A stretch of DNA of 64,000 nucleotides, taken from positions 1 to 64,000 of the forward strand of contig NZ_JACC01000010.1 of NCBI RefSeq assembly GCF_000520955.1, given 5' to 3'. The first letter of the stretch is position 1, and each line of letters opens with the position of its first letter. Positions 54,131 to 63,173 of this stretch are shown one piece after another. A program made the translations under genes and the position numbers. The notes below the pieces were generated by a model, which saw only the letters and a list, made by a program, of their open reading frames with translations, was not told the DNA's origin and made no database searches. This DNA comes from Aquimarina pacifica. GTDB lineage: Bacteria; Bacteroidota; Bacteroidia; Flavobacteriales; Flavobacteriaceae.

Positions 54131-54159
54131 AGCGGGTGATTAATTAAATCACCCGCTTT
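54131..54159. terminator. Bidirectional terminator of glnB-amt and the DUF4870 gene
   Basis: A perfect 12-bp stem AAGCGGGTGATT/AATCACCCGCTT with a 5-nt loop, followed by a T-run on the plus strand. It touches the end of the convergent DUF4870 gene. Confidence 0.88.
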
Positions 54160-54162
54160 TTT

Positions 54163-54501
54163 TTATTTGATAATTTCTATTGCCAAAGGATAAGAGGGTT
54201 CTTCTCCTTTATTCACCTTTACTGCGTTAATAATAGGAAACACTACACATAACACTCCTATCACCGCCAAACCAAGTAACCCCAAACCGAAGATAAGTGT
54301 TAACGGGATGCAGATAGCAGCGTATATGAACATACTTATTTGAAAATTCATAATAGCCTTACCATGCGAATCCATCTCATAAATTTTCTCTCTTTGACTT
54401 AACCACATTACTAAGGGAACAATAAAACCACCGAATCCCATAATTAAGTCTAATAATTGAGATAAATGAGTCATTACTAAAAGTTGTCTGTTGTCTTTCA
54501 T
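54163..54501 (-). CDS. DUF4870 small membrane protein
   Basis: This 112-aa protein has three predicted membrane helices (about 14-34, 53-74, 76-95). It has the DUF4870 layout, including LGFGGFIVPLVMWL-type first helix, a YEMDSHGKAIMNFQIS loop and GLLGLAVIGVLCVVFPIINAVKVNKGE. The family is widespread and of unknown function. It lies convergent to the amt operon and is probably a single gene. Confidence 0.85.
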   Translation of the reverse strand: MKDNRQLLVMTHLSQLLDLIMGFGGFIVPLVMWLSQREKIYEMDSHGKAIMNFQISMFIYAAICIPLTLIFGLGLLGLAVIGVLCVVFPIINAVKVNKGEEPSYPLAIEIIK

Positions 54502-54732
54502 TTTATTTTTGATTTTGATTGATGATGAATGATTGCTAATAAAATTAGCATTATATACTTAATATGACGCAAACATCTAATTTTTGTTACATCTTTTACT
54601 AAACCTTACCTACTTATACCTATTAAACTTTGTATTTACCACAAAATAACACCCGTGATTTTTTATGATGAAATAGAAAAGAGTACATAGCCTCGAACCA
54701 AATCAATAAATTAGTAGGTATTACTACTAAAA

Positions 54733-54763
54733 AAAGCATCTCAGATTTTCTGAGATGCTTTCT
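54733..54763 (-). terminator. Terminator of the trypsin-like protease gene
   Basis: A perfect 13-bp stem AAAGCATCTCAGA/TCTGAGATGCTTT with a 3-nt loop; on the minus strand it is followed by a T-run. It lies 37 bp beyond the protease stop codon. Confidence 0.85.
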
Positions 54764-54799
54764 TATGTTACTAAATTTAATATCTATAAATAGTTGTTA

Positions 54800-57232
54800 T
54801 TATTTGATTATTAATTTTTTGGTGGTGGTTTCTCCATCACTTTCTATGTTGATCAAATAGATCCCTTTGGCAAGCAATAATTTTTTTGTAGAAATACTAT
54901 TGACACCCGGTTGTAATTCAACTTGAGCTTGCTTTTGACCTAGTATAGAAAATATAGCCGCATTGGCTCTTTTCACATTAGCATTAAGTGATATAGTAAA
55001 AGAACCACTTGTTGGATTCGGTGCAATTTTTAGATCTGCCAAGATACCTTCAGGTTCTTTCCCTAATTTTGGCTCAACAGATTCTAAACTAGCCATTAAA
55101 CTCTCTGTAGCTACCGATTCATCACAAGAACCTTCATAAATCTTTACATTAGAGATAACCGTAGTATTACCAGAACCACTATCATTATCATTAATAAATA
55201 CTAATCTGTCCATATCTCCTGTATAGAAATTACCTACAGGAATTACATATGTAGTTGTTCCATTAGAATAATTATCATAATTGGTCACTCCATAATCTTG
55301 AGTACCATGAACTTTGAAATACCTAGAAGAGGTTAATGTATTATCATCTTCAAAACCAATTCCGTGAATTTCTCCTTGAGAAGTACTGCTAAAATCAAAC
55401 TCTACAACTGTACTAGACGTTACAGAATAATCAAGTGAAATAAATTTCCATGCATTATTTGTTAAAGATATTGATGCTCCTCCGTTTCCGATCACAAAGT
55501 TTCCGCTTGTATTGGAATCCTGATTAGAAAAAGGGCTAATTACAAAGTCATTAAAGTTAAGTGCCTCACAAGTTGGTGGCGGTGGAGGTGTCGAACCATT
55601 TGTAATATTTAAGTCATCAATAACGATATCTCCTTGCCAACTGCTACCTGTAACAACATTTAGTCTTAATTGTACGCTTCCATTTGAAGCATATGAAGAA
55701 AGATCAATACTTGCCAAGTTCCAATCTGTTCCTTGATCACCTGATCGATTAAAGATACTTACCCAATTGCCAGAATTATTAGTTCGGGCTTCTACACTTA
55801 ATGTACCAACAGCATTACCCGTCATATGATATTGAAAACTAAGACTGGGAGATTGCACTGTACTAAAATCTAAACAAGGCGAATTAAGGATTGCCTGTTT
55901 AGTAGGAAATCCTACACCATCAACCGACGCTTCAACATATATATAAGAAGAACCATCAATTGCACTGCTAGGACCTGTTCCTGTAGACGGTGTTCCGTTA
56001 GAATCAACCGTCCAATTAAGATCATCACCCGTTGACTGACTCCATGCTCCTATAGATCCTTCAAAACTTTCTTCGTAAGGAAAAGAATTGATATCTCCTA
56101 AACACTCATCTGTTGGTGGTGGTGTAGCCCCTAATCCCATAGCATCCCAAAATGCAGTAATCGTTGCTCTTTCTCCAGAATTAGATCCTCCACTTGTACT
56201 ACAACCGCCATAGGCATGAACTCCGACAGCATTTCCTGTAGCTGAATCAATAATTGGACTACCCGAGTTTCCTGGTGTTGTATCTGCTCTGTACCTAACA
56301 AATGTATTGGTCACAGAACTAAGGGGTCCTGTATGAATTTGTTGTGTTTGATTATCTATACCAGTATCTGTACCAAAGCCTGTAATAGTTATATTACTTC
56401 CCGGAACACTCTGAACCACGTTAAACGATTTACCTTGCGCCTGAATTGGCGTTTGACCAGTTTGTGAATTAGCGCTTGCCTCAAAAACCGCCCAGTCATT
56501 CGCCTGACTAGGACTATTTGGATAAGGAGATACAAAATTACCAATTGGATACTGATCTTCTGGTCCTGGATGCACAATACTTCCATTAGAATTCGATTTA
56601 GGCACATTGAATTCGATTAACTCAGCACTACTAACTACACAATGCCCAGCAGTAACCAATTTTCCATTAGTAATAATCCAACCGGTACACCCTACAGGCA
56701 CCATTCTTCCTATTGCTGCATCACTTGAGTCGACTCTATCATCATTAGAACCACATTGAGACTTAATCAACGGGTCTATATCCCCTATACTTAATTCTGA
56801 AATATGCACTCCTATTGATTTGTCATTAGAAGCTACATTTAGAGTTACAGTTACTGCATCTCCGTTAAAGTACGCCGATGAATTATTCCACTCAGAAATG
56901 GTTTTGGCATTTAGAGTTTGAGTAGCGCCATCTAATTGAGAGGTGATCGTAATTGTACTATTGTTTCCTAAATTAACATCTTTAAAAAACAAACGTAACC
57001 AAGTAGCTCCTTTTTCAGAAATCTCCTTAGTAATCGTTTCAGTTCCACTTTTAGTAGTAATACCAGAAGATGTCAATTGTAGGTCATAAGAAATTTCATG
57101 CCTTGCCAAATCATTAGTCTGAGAATAATTAATAAAAGGAAACGCCATACACATGGCACAGCTTAAGATAATAATTTTGCGTTTCAAGAGTAGCGCCCTA
57201 CTATGAATTGAGTTTGTGTTGTGATAATACAT
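54800..57232 (-). CDS. Secreted trypsin-like serine protease with T9SS sorting domain
   Basis: This 810-aa protein has a signal peptide (ending INYSQ near residue 37, with a long n-region) and a short pro-domain (about 40-165). The S1 chymotrypsin-fold domain (about 170-375) has the full triad: His197 in TAGHC, Asp246 in NDWAVFE and Ser323 in GNSGSP. A MAM-like jelly-roll (about 390-545), a second beta-rich domain (about 560-720) and a T9SS type A sorting domain (about 735-810, ending TTKKLIIK) follow. It resembles V8-like or glutamyl endopeptidases of Bacteroidota. It probably degrades proteins outside the cell. Confidence 0.92.
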   Translation of the reverse strand: MYYHNTNSIHSRALLLKRKIIILSCAMCMAFPFINYSQTNDLARHEISYDLQLTSSGITTKSGTETITKEISEKGATWLRLFFKDVNLGNNSTITITSQLDGATQTLNAKTISEWNNSSAYFNGDAVTVTLNVASNDKSIGVHISELSIGDIDPLIKSQCGSNDDRVDSSDAAIGRMVPVGCTGWIITNGKLVTAGHCVVSSAELIEFNVPKSNSNGSIVHPGPEDQYPIGNFVSPYPNSPSQANDWAVFEASANSQTGQTPIQAQGKSFNVVQSVPGSNITITGFGTDTGIDNQTQQIHTGPLSSVTNTFVRYRADTTPGNSGSPIIDSATGNAVGVHAYGGCSTSGGSNSGERATITAFWDAMGLGATPPPTDECLGDINSFPYEESFEGSIGAWSQSTGDDLNWTVDSNGTPSTGTGPSSAIDGSSYIYVEASVDGVGFPTKQAILNSPCLDFSTVQSPSLSFQYHMTGNAVGTLSVEARTNNSGNWVSIFNRSGDQGTDWNLASIDLSSYASNGSVQLRLNVVTGSSWQGDIVIDDLNITNGSTPPPPPTCEALNFNDFVISPFSNQDSNTSGNFVIGNGGASISLTNNAWKFISLDYSVTSSTVVEFDFSSTSQGEIHGIGFEDDNTLTSSRYFKVHGTQDYGVTNYDNYSNGTTTYVIPVGNFYTGDMDRLVFINDNDSGSGNTTVISNVKIYEGSCDESVATESLMASLESVEPKLGKEPEGILADLKIAPNPTSGSFTISLNANVKRANAAIFSILGQKQAQVELQPGVNSISTKKLLLAKGIYLINIESDGETTTKKLIIK

Positions 57233-57500
57233 AAAAATAAAAGTTTAGTATATAGAAATTAAATTTAGTTACTAAATCCACTGTCAAGATCACAAATGAT
57301 CAAAACATAAATCCCATAAAAAGTAAATTCGATATATCATCGAACTCCTTTTTTTACTCTATTTCCCTTTTATTTTTTTGAACTTTACTTGATAAAAAAT
57401 TATATCTGTTTTTTTTAAACCCAATATTAAATGTAAGAAAGAAAACTTCTTCTACAAAAAGTTTGGAGTCTAAATTAAAAAGTAAGACATATATAATGTC

Positions 57501-57508
57501 TACTTTTG
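57501..57508 (+). promoter_or_regulatory. Candidate -7 element for mnmE
   Basis: TACTTTTG matches TAnnTTTG and lies 19 bp ahead of the mnmE ATG, giving a short leader of about 14 nt. No TTTG is at the standard -33 spacing. The rest of the gap from 57233 holds no recognisable feature. Confidence 0.45.
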
Positions 57509-57527
57509 TGTTTCTTTTACTAAAAGT

Positions 57528-58925
57528 ATGATACTACAAGACACCATTGTTGCTTTAGCTACTCCCTCTGGAGCAGGAGCTATAGCTGTGATACGAGTTT
57601 CTGGAAAAGATGCAATACGTATTTCTTCTTCTCTTTTTCGTTCTGTAAGCGGGAAAGATTTGAATACTCAAAAAAGTCACACGATACATCTAGGACATAT
57701 CGTTGATAATAACAAAATATTGGACGAAGTATTAGTTTCTATTTTTAAAGGAACAAATTCTTATACTGGTGAACCTACTATAGAAATATCTTGCCATGGA
57801 TCTAGCTACATTCAGCAAGAAATCATCCAGTTATTATTACGAAATGGCTGTCGAATGGCTAATGCTGGTGAATTTACACTTCGCGCTTTTGTAAACGGAA
57901 AATTAGATTTATCCCAAGCAGAAGCTGTTGCTGATTTAATTGCTTCGGATTCAGAAGCATCACATCAGATAGCTATGCAACAAATGCGAGGTGGTTTTAG
58001 TAATGAAATTCAAAAATTACGAGATGAATTACTAAATTTTGCCTCCCTTATAGAGTTAGAACTTGATTTTGCCGAAGAAGATGTAGAATTTGCAGATCGT
58101 AAACAGTTTCAGGAGTTAATTTCAAGAATAACGAATGTACTAAAACGACTTATCGATTCTTTTGCTGTCGGAAATGTTATTAAAAATGGAATTCCGGTAG
58201 CCATAGTCGGTGAACCGAATGTTGGAAAATCTACCCTGCTTAATGCACTCCTTAATGAAGAAAGAGCAATTGTCTCAGATATTGCAGGAACTACTCGTGA
58301 CACGATTGAAGATGAAATCAATATTGGTGGAATTGGTTTTAGATTTATCGATACTGCTGGAATCAGAAATACAGAAGATATAATTGAAGGATTAGGGATT
58401 CAAAAAACATTCGAAAAAATAGAACAAGCCCAAGTTGTTATTTATTTGGTTAATTCTGAAAAGCTATCTATTAACACTACAGAACTAAAAGAAGTATTAG
58501 TAGAAATCGGAAAAATAAAGAATAAATACCCTCAGAAACCATTGATTATAGTTGCTAACAAGGTAGACACACTTGATAAAAATGAAATTGAAACCCTAAA
58601 ATCAAAAATAGAGCATGTTCACTTACTCTCTGCCAAACAGAACCTAGGAGTAATCGAATTACAAAATAAGCTCCTTGAATTTGTAAACACGGGCGCTTTA
58701 AGAAATAATGAAACTATTGTTACAAACTCAAGACATTATGATGCCCTTTTAAAGGCGTTAGAAGAAATTCAAAAAGTGCAATATGGTATCGATAATGGAA
58801 TATCTGGTGATTTAATGGCCATAGATATTCGACAGGCACTATATCATTTTGGTGAAATCACTGGCGAAATTACTAGTGATGACCTATTGGGTAATATTTT
58901 TGCTAATTTCTGTATTGGGAAGTAA
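57528..58925 (+). CDS. mnmE: tRNA uridine-5-carboxymethylaminomethyl modification GTPase
   Basis: This 465-aa GTPase works with MnmG to modify the wobble uridine of certain tRNAs. The N-terminal folate-binding domain (about 1-120) is followed by a helical domain. An inserted G domain (about 220-375) has the P-loop GEPNVGKST at about 228, the switch region DIAGTTRDT, DTAGIR and NKVD. The C-terminal FCIGK holds the essential Cys of the CxGK motif. The length is normal. No mnmG gene is in the window. Confidence 0.97.
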   Translation: MILQDTIVALATPSGAGAIAVIRVSGKDAIRISSSLFRSVSGKDLNTQKSHTIHLGHIVDNNKILDEVLVSIFKGTNSYTGEPTIEISCHGSSYIQQEIIQLLLRNGCRMANAGEFTLRAFVNGKLDLSQAEAVADLIASDSEASHQIAMQQMRGGFSNEIQKLRDELLNFASLIELELDFAEEDVEFADRKQFQELISRITNVLKRLIDSFAVGNVIKNGIPVAIVGEPNVGKSTLLNALLNEERAIVSDIAGTTRDTIEDEINIGGIGFRFIDTAGIRNTEDIIEGLGIQKTFEKIEQAQVVIYLVNSEKLSINTTELKEVLVEIGKIKNKYPQKPLIIVANKVDTLDKNEIETLKSKIEHVHLLSAKQNLGVIELQNKLLEFVNTGALRNNETIVTNSRHYDALLKALEEIQKVQYGIDNGISGDLMAIDIRQALYHFGEITGEITSDDLLGNIFANFCIGK

Positions 58926-59005
58926 ACTTATGATAGTATCGAACACCAATTTAAATTTCATAAACTTAAATTTTTGATATTAGAATAGTACAAAGATTAA
59001 AGCTA

Positions 59006-59746
59006 TTAAGCCATTGCCCCGTTTACGCCTATGTTTTGAGCAGAAATCCACTTGGCTTCGTCACTAGCCAAGAACACTACAATTCTTGCAATATCCTCTG
59101 GTTCTCCAATACGGTTAAAAGCTGATAAAGAGGCTAATCTATTAATTACTGCTTCTGGCTTTCCTTTTGTGAACAACTCAGTATTTGTAGGTCCGGGAGA
59201 AATTGAATTTACATTAATACCTCGGCTTCCTACTTCTTTTGCAAATACACGGGTCAATTGTTCGACTGCCGCTTTGGAAGCTACATATGGTCCATATGTG
59301 GGTAACATGATTCTGTTTACAGAAGTTGAAAAATTAATAATGCTTCCATTTTCTGATAATTTTGTGGCGGCTTCACGCAGTGTATTAAATACTCCTTTTA
59401 CATTTACATCCATTTGTTTTGTAAAATCCTCGTCGGTGGTATCTTTTATCAAAGTATTGATCATAACACCTGCATTATTAATTAATACATCAATTTTTCC
59501 ATAATAGGAAATAGCATCCTCAAAAAGTTTTTTTACATCTTTCGAACTACCTACATCCGCTTGCATAGTAATAGCATCTCCGCCATTTGCTTTGATGTGT
59601 TGTACGACCTCCCCTGCGGCTTCGTAACTGCCTGAATAATTAATAATAACCTTTGCTCCGGCATTGGCCAAATGTACTGCTACCTCTGCCCCAATACCTC
59701 TAGATGCACCCGTTATAAGTGCCACTTTGTTTCTTAAATTTTTCAT
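59006..59746 (-). CDS. Short-chain dehydrogenase/reductase (FabG-like)
   Basis: This 246-aa classical SDR has the cofactor loop TGASRGIGAE, NNAGV, the Ser in STSVNR and the YVASK catalytic pair, and a C-terminal NIGVNGAMA. It uses NAD(P)H; the substrate is not fixed by the sequence. I chose the ATG at 59746; the longer frame from 59776 would begin inside the likely promoter box. The AraC-type regulator gene lies just upstream on the same strand, and such pairs are often regulator and target. Confidence 0.9.
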   Translation of the reverse strand: MKNLRNKVALITGASRGIGAEVAVHLANAGAKVIINYSGSYEAAGEVVQHIKANGGDAITMQADVGSSKDVKKLFEDAISYYGKIDVLINNAGVMINTLIKDTTDEDFTKQMDVNVKGVFNTLREAATKLSENGSIINFSTSVNRIMLPTYGPYVASKAAVEQLTRVFAKEVGSRGINVNSISPGPTNTELFTKGKPEAVINRLASLSAFNRIGEPEDIARIVVFLASDEAKWISAQNIGVNGAMA

Positions 59747-59773
59747 TTGTCTATCTTTTAAAATATGATAGAA

Positions 59774-59781
59774 CAAATGTA
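59774..59781 (-). promoter_or_regulatory. Candidate -7 element for the SDR gene
   Basis: On the minus strand TACATTTG matches TAnnTTTG, 27 bp ahead of the SDR ATG. It supports the shorter SDR start, since the alternative ATG at 59776 lies within it. A -33 partner is not obvious. Confidence 0.4.
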
Positions 59782-59867
59782 TTTAGGAACACCTCTTTGT
59801 TTGTTGCGCAGAATACAGGACAAGTTGCAAAATTTAAACAGAAAAAGAAAAATACGGAACTAGCTGA

Positions 59868-60791
59868 TTAACTAGTATGCTCTTTTCGATACTGAACAGG
59901 GGATATTTTGGTATGCTTTTTAAAAAAGTTGCTAAAATGAGCAGTTTCTGAGAATCCCAGTCTATAGGTTATTTCTTTGATGGGCATTGATGAGTTTTGT
60001 AATAATGATTTGGCTTCAGAAATAGATTTATCTGCAATCCACGTAGTAACAGATTTTCCTGTTTTGGTTTTTATAATGTTGCCTAAATAGTTAGGATGAA
60101 GATTTTGTGCATCTGCATAGTCCTGAACTCTGAATGCAGTTTCCGTTCTTCCTGTAATTAAATCACGATAGTGTTTTTCTAGTAATCGCTTAAATGATTT
60201 TACAATTTGTGAACTTCTGTTTCCTTCGTAAATAGGATTATAATCCTGCCAAAAATAGGATCTTATTTTATAAAGCATCACTGCCAAAAAATGCCCTATA
60301 ACTCTATATTTATCATCGTATTGGCTGATATATTCGTTATGAATATTTAGGTAAACCTGTTCTATGGTCTCATAAAATTCATGGCTTACAACTTTTGGAC
60401 TGATTGTTTCGGTCAATAAAAATGGAAATATTGAGAAGATATCTTTGTTGATATATTGTTTTAGAAATGCTTCATCAAAAGTTATCAGATAAATTTCTTC
60501 GATTTTTTCCCAACTAAATGTTCGATAGTTACTCGGATTGGTAAAGTATATAGAATGTGGTTGTACTGCGAATGAGTGGTGATCTATAGTGTAATTTCCT
60601 TTGCCATTTTTCACGAAAAGAAATGAAAAATAGTCGGGGCGAAATAAGGGTGATTGATATGGAAGTGTGAAATTGATATCCTTCAAATTAAGAATAGCGA
60701 ATCCTTCTGAAGGCTGAATTAAATCCACAGGTAATCCCAAATGAATGTATAGTTCATAGAGTGATTTTGCCTCAGGATTTTCGTCTTTCAT
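59868..60791 (-). CDS. AraC-family transcriptional regulator
   Basis: This 307-aa protein has an N-terminal cupin-like sensing domain (about 25-160; FTLPYQSPLFRPDYFSFLFV, NYTIDHHSFAV). The C-terminal double helix-turn-helix (about 205-305) has the family signature ITYRLGFSETAHFSNFFKKHTKISPVQYR. It lies 121 bp ahead of the SDR gene on the same strand and may regulate it. The inducer is unknown. The upstream gap has a 9-bp hairpin that might be an operator. Confidence 0.93.
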   Translation of the reverse strand: MKDENPEAKSLYELYIHLGLPVDLIQPSEGFAILNLKDINFTLPYQSPLFRPDYFSFLFVKNGKGNYTIDHHSFAVQPHSIYFTNPSNYRTFSWEKIEEIYLITFDEAFLKQYINKDIFSIFPFLLTETISPKVVSHEFYETIEQVYLNIHNEYISQYDDKYRVIGHFLAVMLYKIRSYFWQDYNPIYEGNRSSQIVKSFKRLLEKHYRDLITGRTETAFRVQDYADAQNLHPNYLGNIIKTKTGKSVTTWIADKSISEAKSLLQNSSMPIKEITYRLGFSETAHFSNFFKKHTKISPVQYRKEHTS

Positions 60792-61526
60792 TTATCAGGC
60801 TTTACATTGAATGTTATATTGAAATGCTCCTCATTAACAAATTTAAAGAATCATGACTAATTCTTAAGCAAAGTTATAATACAATTACAGATAAATAACT
60901 TCCTCAAATAGGCAGTCATTAGAGCTAAACAAATGACATTAGAAACGCCAAAATAGATGCCTTTTCTAATGGTTTCTATAATTCATCCTTCGCATAAGTA
61001 AAATAGTAATATGTAAACTTTTAGCCTAAATATTTTATTTAGAAATTCTTTGAACTAGAATCTTCAGGTTAAATAAAGGAAGACAAAAACACTTTATTTT
61101 TACAACTCGAACTCTACTTCTCTAGTAGATAATTTATTTTGAAGATATTGGTATTGGTAAACAGATTACAAGTTTTTTTGAAACAGAAAAAGAGTGTTTA
61201 AAAAGTTTTAAAGACATTTATTAAGCAACAAACAACCTAACAAAAAACTACTAATTGACTGTTGTAGATCGTATGCTTTTGCAAAAAGGGGATAAAAGAA
61301 ATACCCAATATCATTTTGTTAATCGAATATTTAACCCCAAAATATCCAACTTTTAGTAAATCTCTTACCCTCCCCTTCACTTTATTAATTATAGGACGCT
61401 AACATATTGTATTAAAAAGCAACAACTGTCAATGTTTATATACGAATCAGCTTCATTATTAAATTAATAAAGAACATGATCTATATTAATTACCAATAAT
61501 ACTTATGCATACATCCTCGCTACAGC
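60792..61526. other. Gene-poor gap between AraC and glycosyltransferase genes
   Basis: This gap of 735 bp has a hairpin CATTAGAAA (60937-60945)/TTTCTAATG (60963-60971) with a 17-nt loop, about 150 bp ahead of the AraC gene. It also has a short coding-like fragment at 61129-61224, listed separately. I see no terminator for the minus-strand glycosyltransferase gene. Confidence 0.4.
61129..61224 (+). pseudogene. Possible gene remnant
   Basis: A short stretch reads like the end of a real protein, with FEDIGIGKQITSFFETEKEC and then LKSFKDIY followed by a stop. Stops lie just upstream in the same frame and there is no start codon. It may be what is left of a lost gene. The evidence is only the protein-like composition, so this is weak. 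Confidence 0.2.
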
Positions 61527-62981
61527 CTATGAGACCACAGCAACTTGTTGTTGATCTTCCTTTAACTCTTCTTTTACCTCTTTCTGAGATAAATCACGAG
61601 TTAACCAACTACTTCTACTAGCTGTGGCAATAGCATATGGAGTAATCCAAAACAGGGTAAACGCATAAAATATACTATATGGATACGCCCAAAAAGCCTC
61701 TGAAACACTATGTTTTTTTGCATAAAACAATGCCTGTATACTCGAAAAAACGAGAATGCTTACAAGCGTAGAACTAAAAAATAATATGGGATATGTAAAA
61801 ACAAAAAACAACATTAAAAGTACTCCGGGATATGCCATTGTCATTTTAAGCCATTGATTAAGAAGTAATATTCTTGTTCCACTTTTGGCTCCCTTTCTAA
61901 AGTCTCTAAACGCAAACCTACTCATCGCAATATTCTCTCTTACATTACTCCTTTCCCAACGAATAAACATCTTGTATAAATTTTTATAACGTTCTGGGAT
62001 ATTTGTAAAAACGTACGCATTTCGTTGAAACAATACTTTAAACCCTTGCTTTAAGATCATATTAGTCATTGCTCTATCTTCACCAATTTTCGACACTTCA
62101 CCCATAAATGTTTGACTAATCCAATCTTCAAGACAATTAAAAACTGCTGTTCTTCTATATGCAGATAAAGCCCCAGGAGTACATAATACGGATCCTAATC
62201 TACTTTGTGCAGACCGTATAAACTCAAAACTAAAGGCAAAACTTACATTTAACATGCGAGGAATCAGGGCCTTGTCTGCGTTTAACACACGTACATTTCC
62301 TGCCACAGCACCACAGTCTTCATTGACTACAAAAGGGCTAGCCATTAAGCGTAATGTATCTTTTTTAACAACAGAATCACTATCGACCGTAATCAACACT
62401 TCTCCCATCGCCATATTAAATCCACGATATAATGCATGTCTTTTACCTTTATTCTTCGGTTGTTGATAGATAGAAACACGGTTACCTAACTCTTCTTTAG
62501 CCTTCAACATCCATTGCCAAGTATCATCTTGACTACCATCATCTATAGAAATAATTTGTAATTTTTCTTTCGGATAATCACTTGCAACAAGGCTGATCAA
62601 GGTCTTATAAACCAATTCTCCTTCGTTATAAGCGGGTACAATAACTGTACACAATGGTAATTGATCATCTGATACTGTATCAACAACTTTATATTTCAAA
62701 TACAGAAATAATATAAATACCAAAAAACTAACTTTTATTGCCAACAAAGACATGCCTATAACCATAAGAGCAATTCCCCAAGGCGTATTCATTCTCTCTA
62801 GGTAAATTTGTTCAAAATAAGATTGAAGAAAATAAAACAACGAGCCACCACCAAACATCAACAAAAATGTTGCTATCAAGATCAAAGATGATGAACTAGA
62901 AAAAAACTGTTGTATCTGATCAAGAGAGTTGCTTCTTGATTTTGGTGTTTCTGAAGATTCGAAAGATGTTAATTGATTCAT
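61527..62981 (-). CDS. Membrane glycosyltransferase family 2
   Basis: This 484-aa processive-type GT2 protein has two N-terminal membrane helices (about 32-52, 69-95). The catalytic domain (about 105-345) has IVPAYNEGE, DDGSQDD, the DxD in VDSDS, GEDRAMT and the RW of FIRWERSN (a Q/RxxRW-like motif). About four C-terminal helices follow. This layout is shared by poly-N-acetylglucosamine, hyaluronan and cellulose synthases, so it probably makes an exported polysaccharide. No pgaB-like or bcsB-like partner gene is seen in the window. The product is unknown. Confidence 0.87.
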   Translation of the reverse strand: MNQLTSFESSETPKSRSNSLDQIQQFFSSSSSLILIATFLLMFGGGSLFYFLQSYFEQIYLERMNTPWGIALMVIGMSLLAIKVSFLVFILFLYLKYKVVDTVSDDQLPLCTVIVPAYNEGELVYKTLISLVASDYPKEKLQIISIDDGSQDDTWQWMLKAKEELGNRVSIYQQPKNKGKRHALYRGFNMAMGEVLITVDSDSVVKKDTLRLMASPFVVNEDCGAVAGNVRVLNADKALIPRMLNVSFAFSFEFIRSAQSRLGSVLCTPGALSAYRRTAVFNCLEDWISQTFMGEVSKIGEDRAMTNMILKQGFKVLFQRNAYVFTNIPERYKNLYKMFIRWERSNVRENIAMSRFAFRDFRKGAKSGTRILLLNQWLKMTMAYPGVLLMLFFVFTYPILFFSSTLVSILVFSSIQALFYAKKHSVSEAFWAYPYSIFYAFTLFWITPYAIATASRSSWLTRDLSQKEVKEELKEDQQQVAVVS

Positions 62982-63173
62982 AGATGTCCCTTAATTTTTT
63001 CTTTAAAACAAAACAAGATTGATACCATTAAAAAAAACACTGATTAACAGTGTTTTACATTTTTATCATGAATCAAAAAGTGTAGAAATCTTCCACAGGT
63101 GTGTATAATCAAACACACAATTGGGTAAGACAAATGGGAACAGCTATCGATTATCAGGGAAATTGTAGACCAA

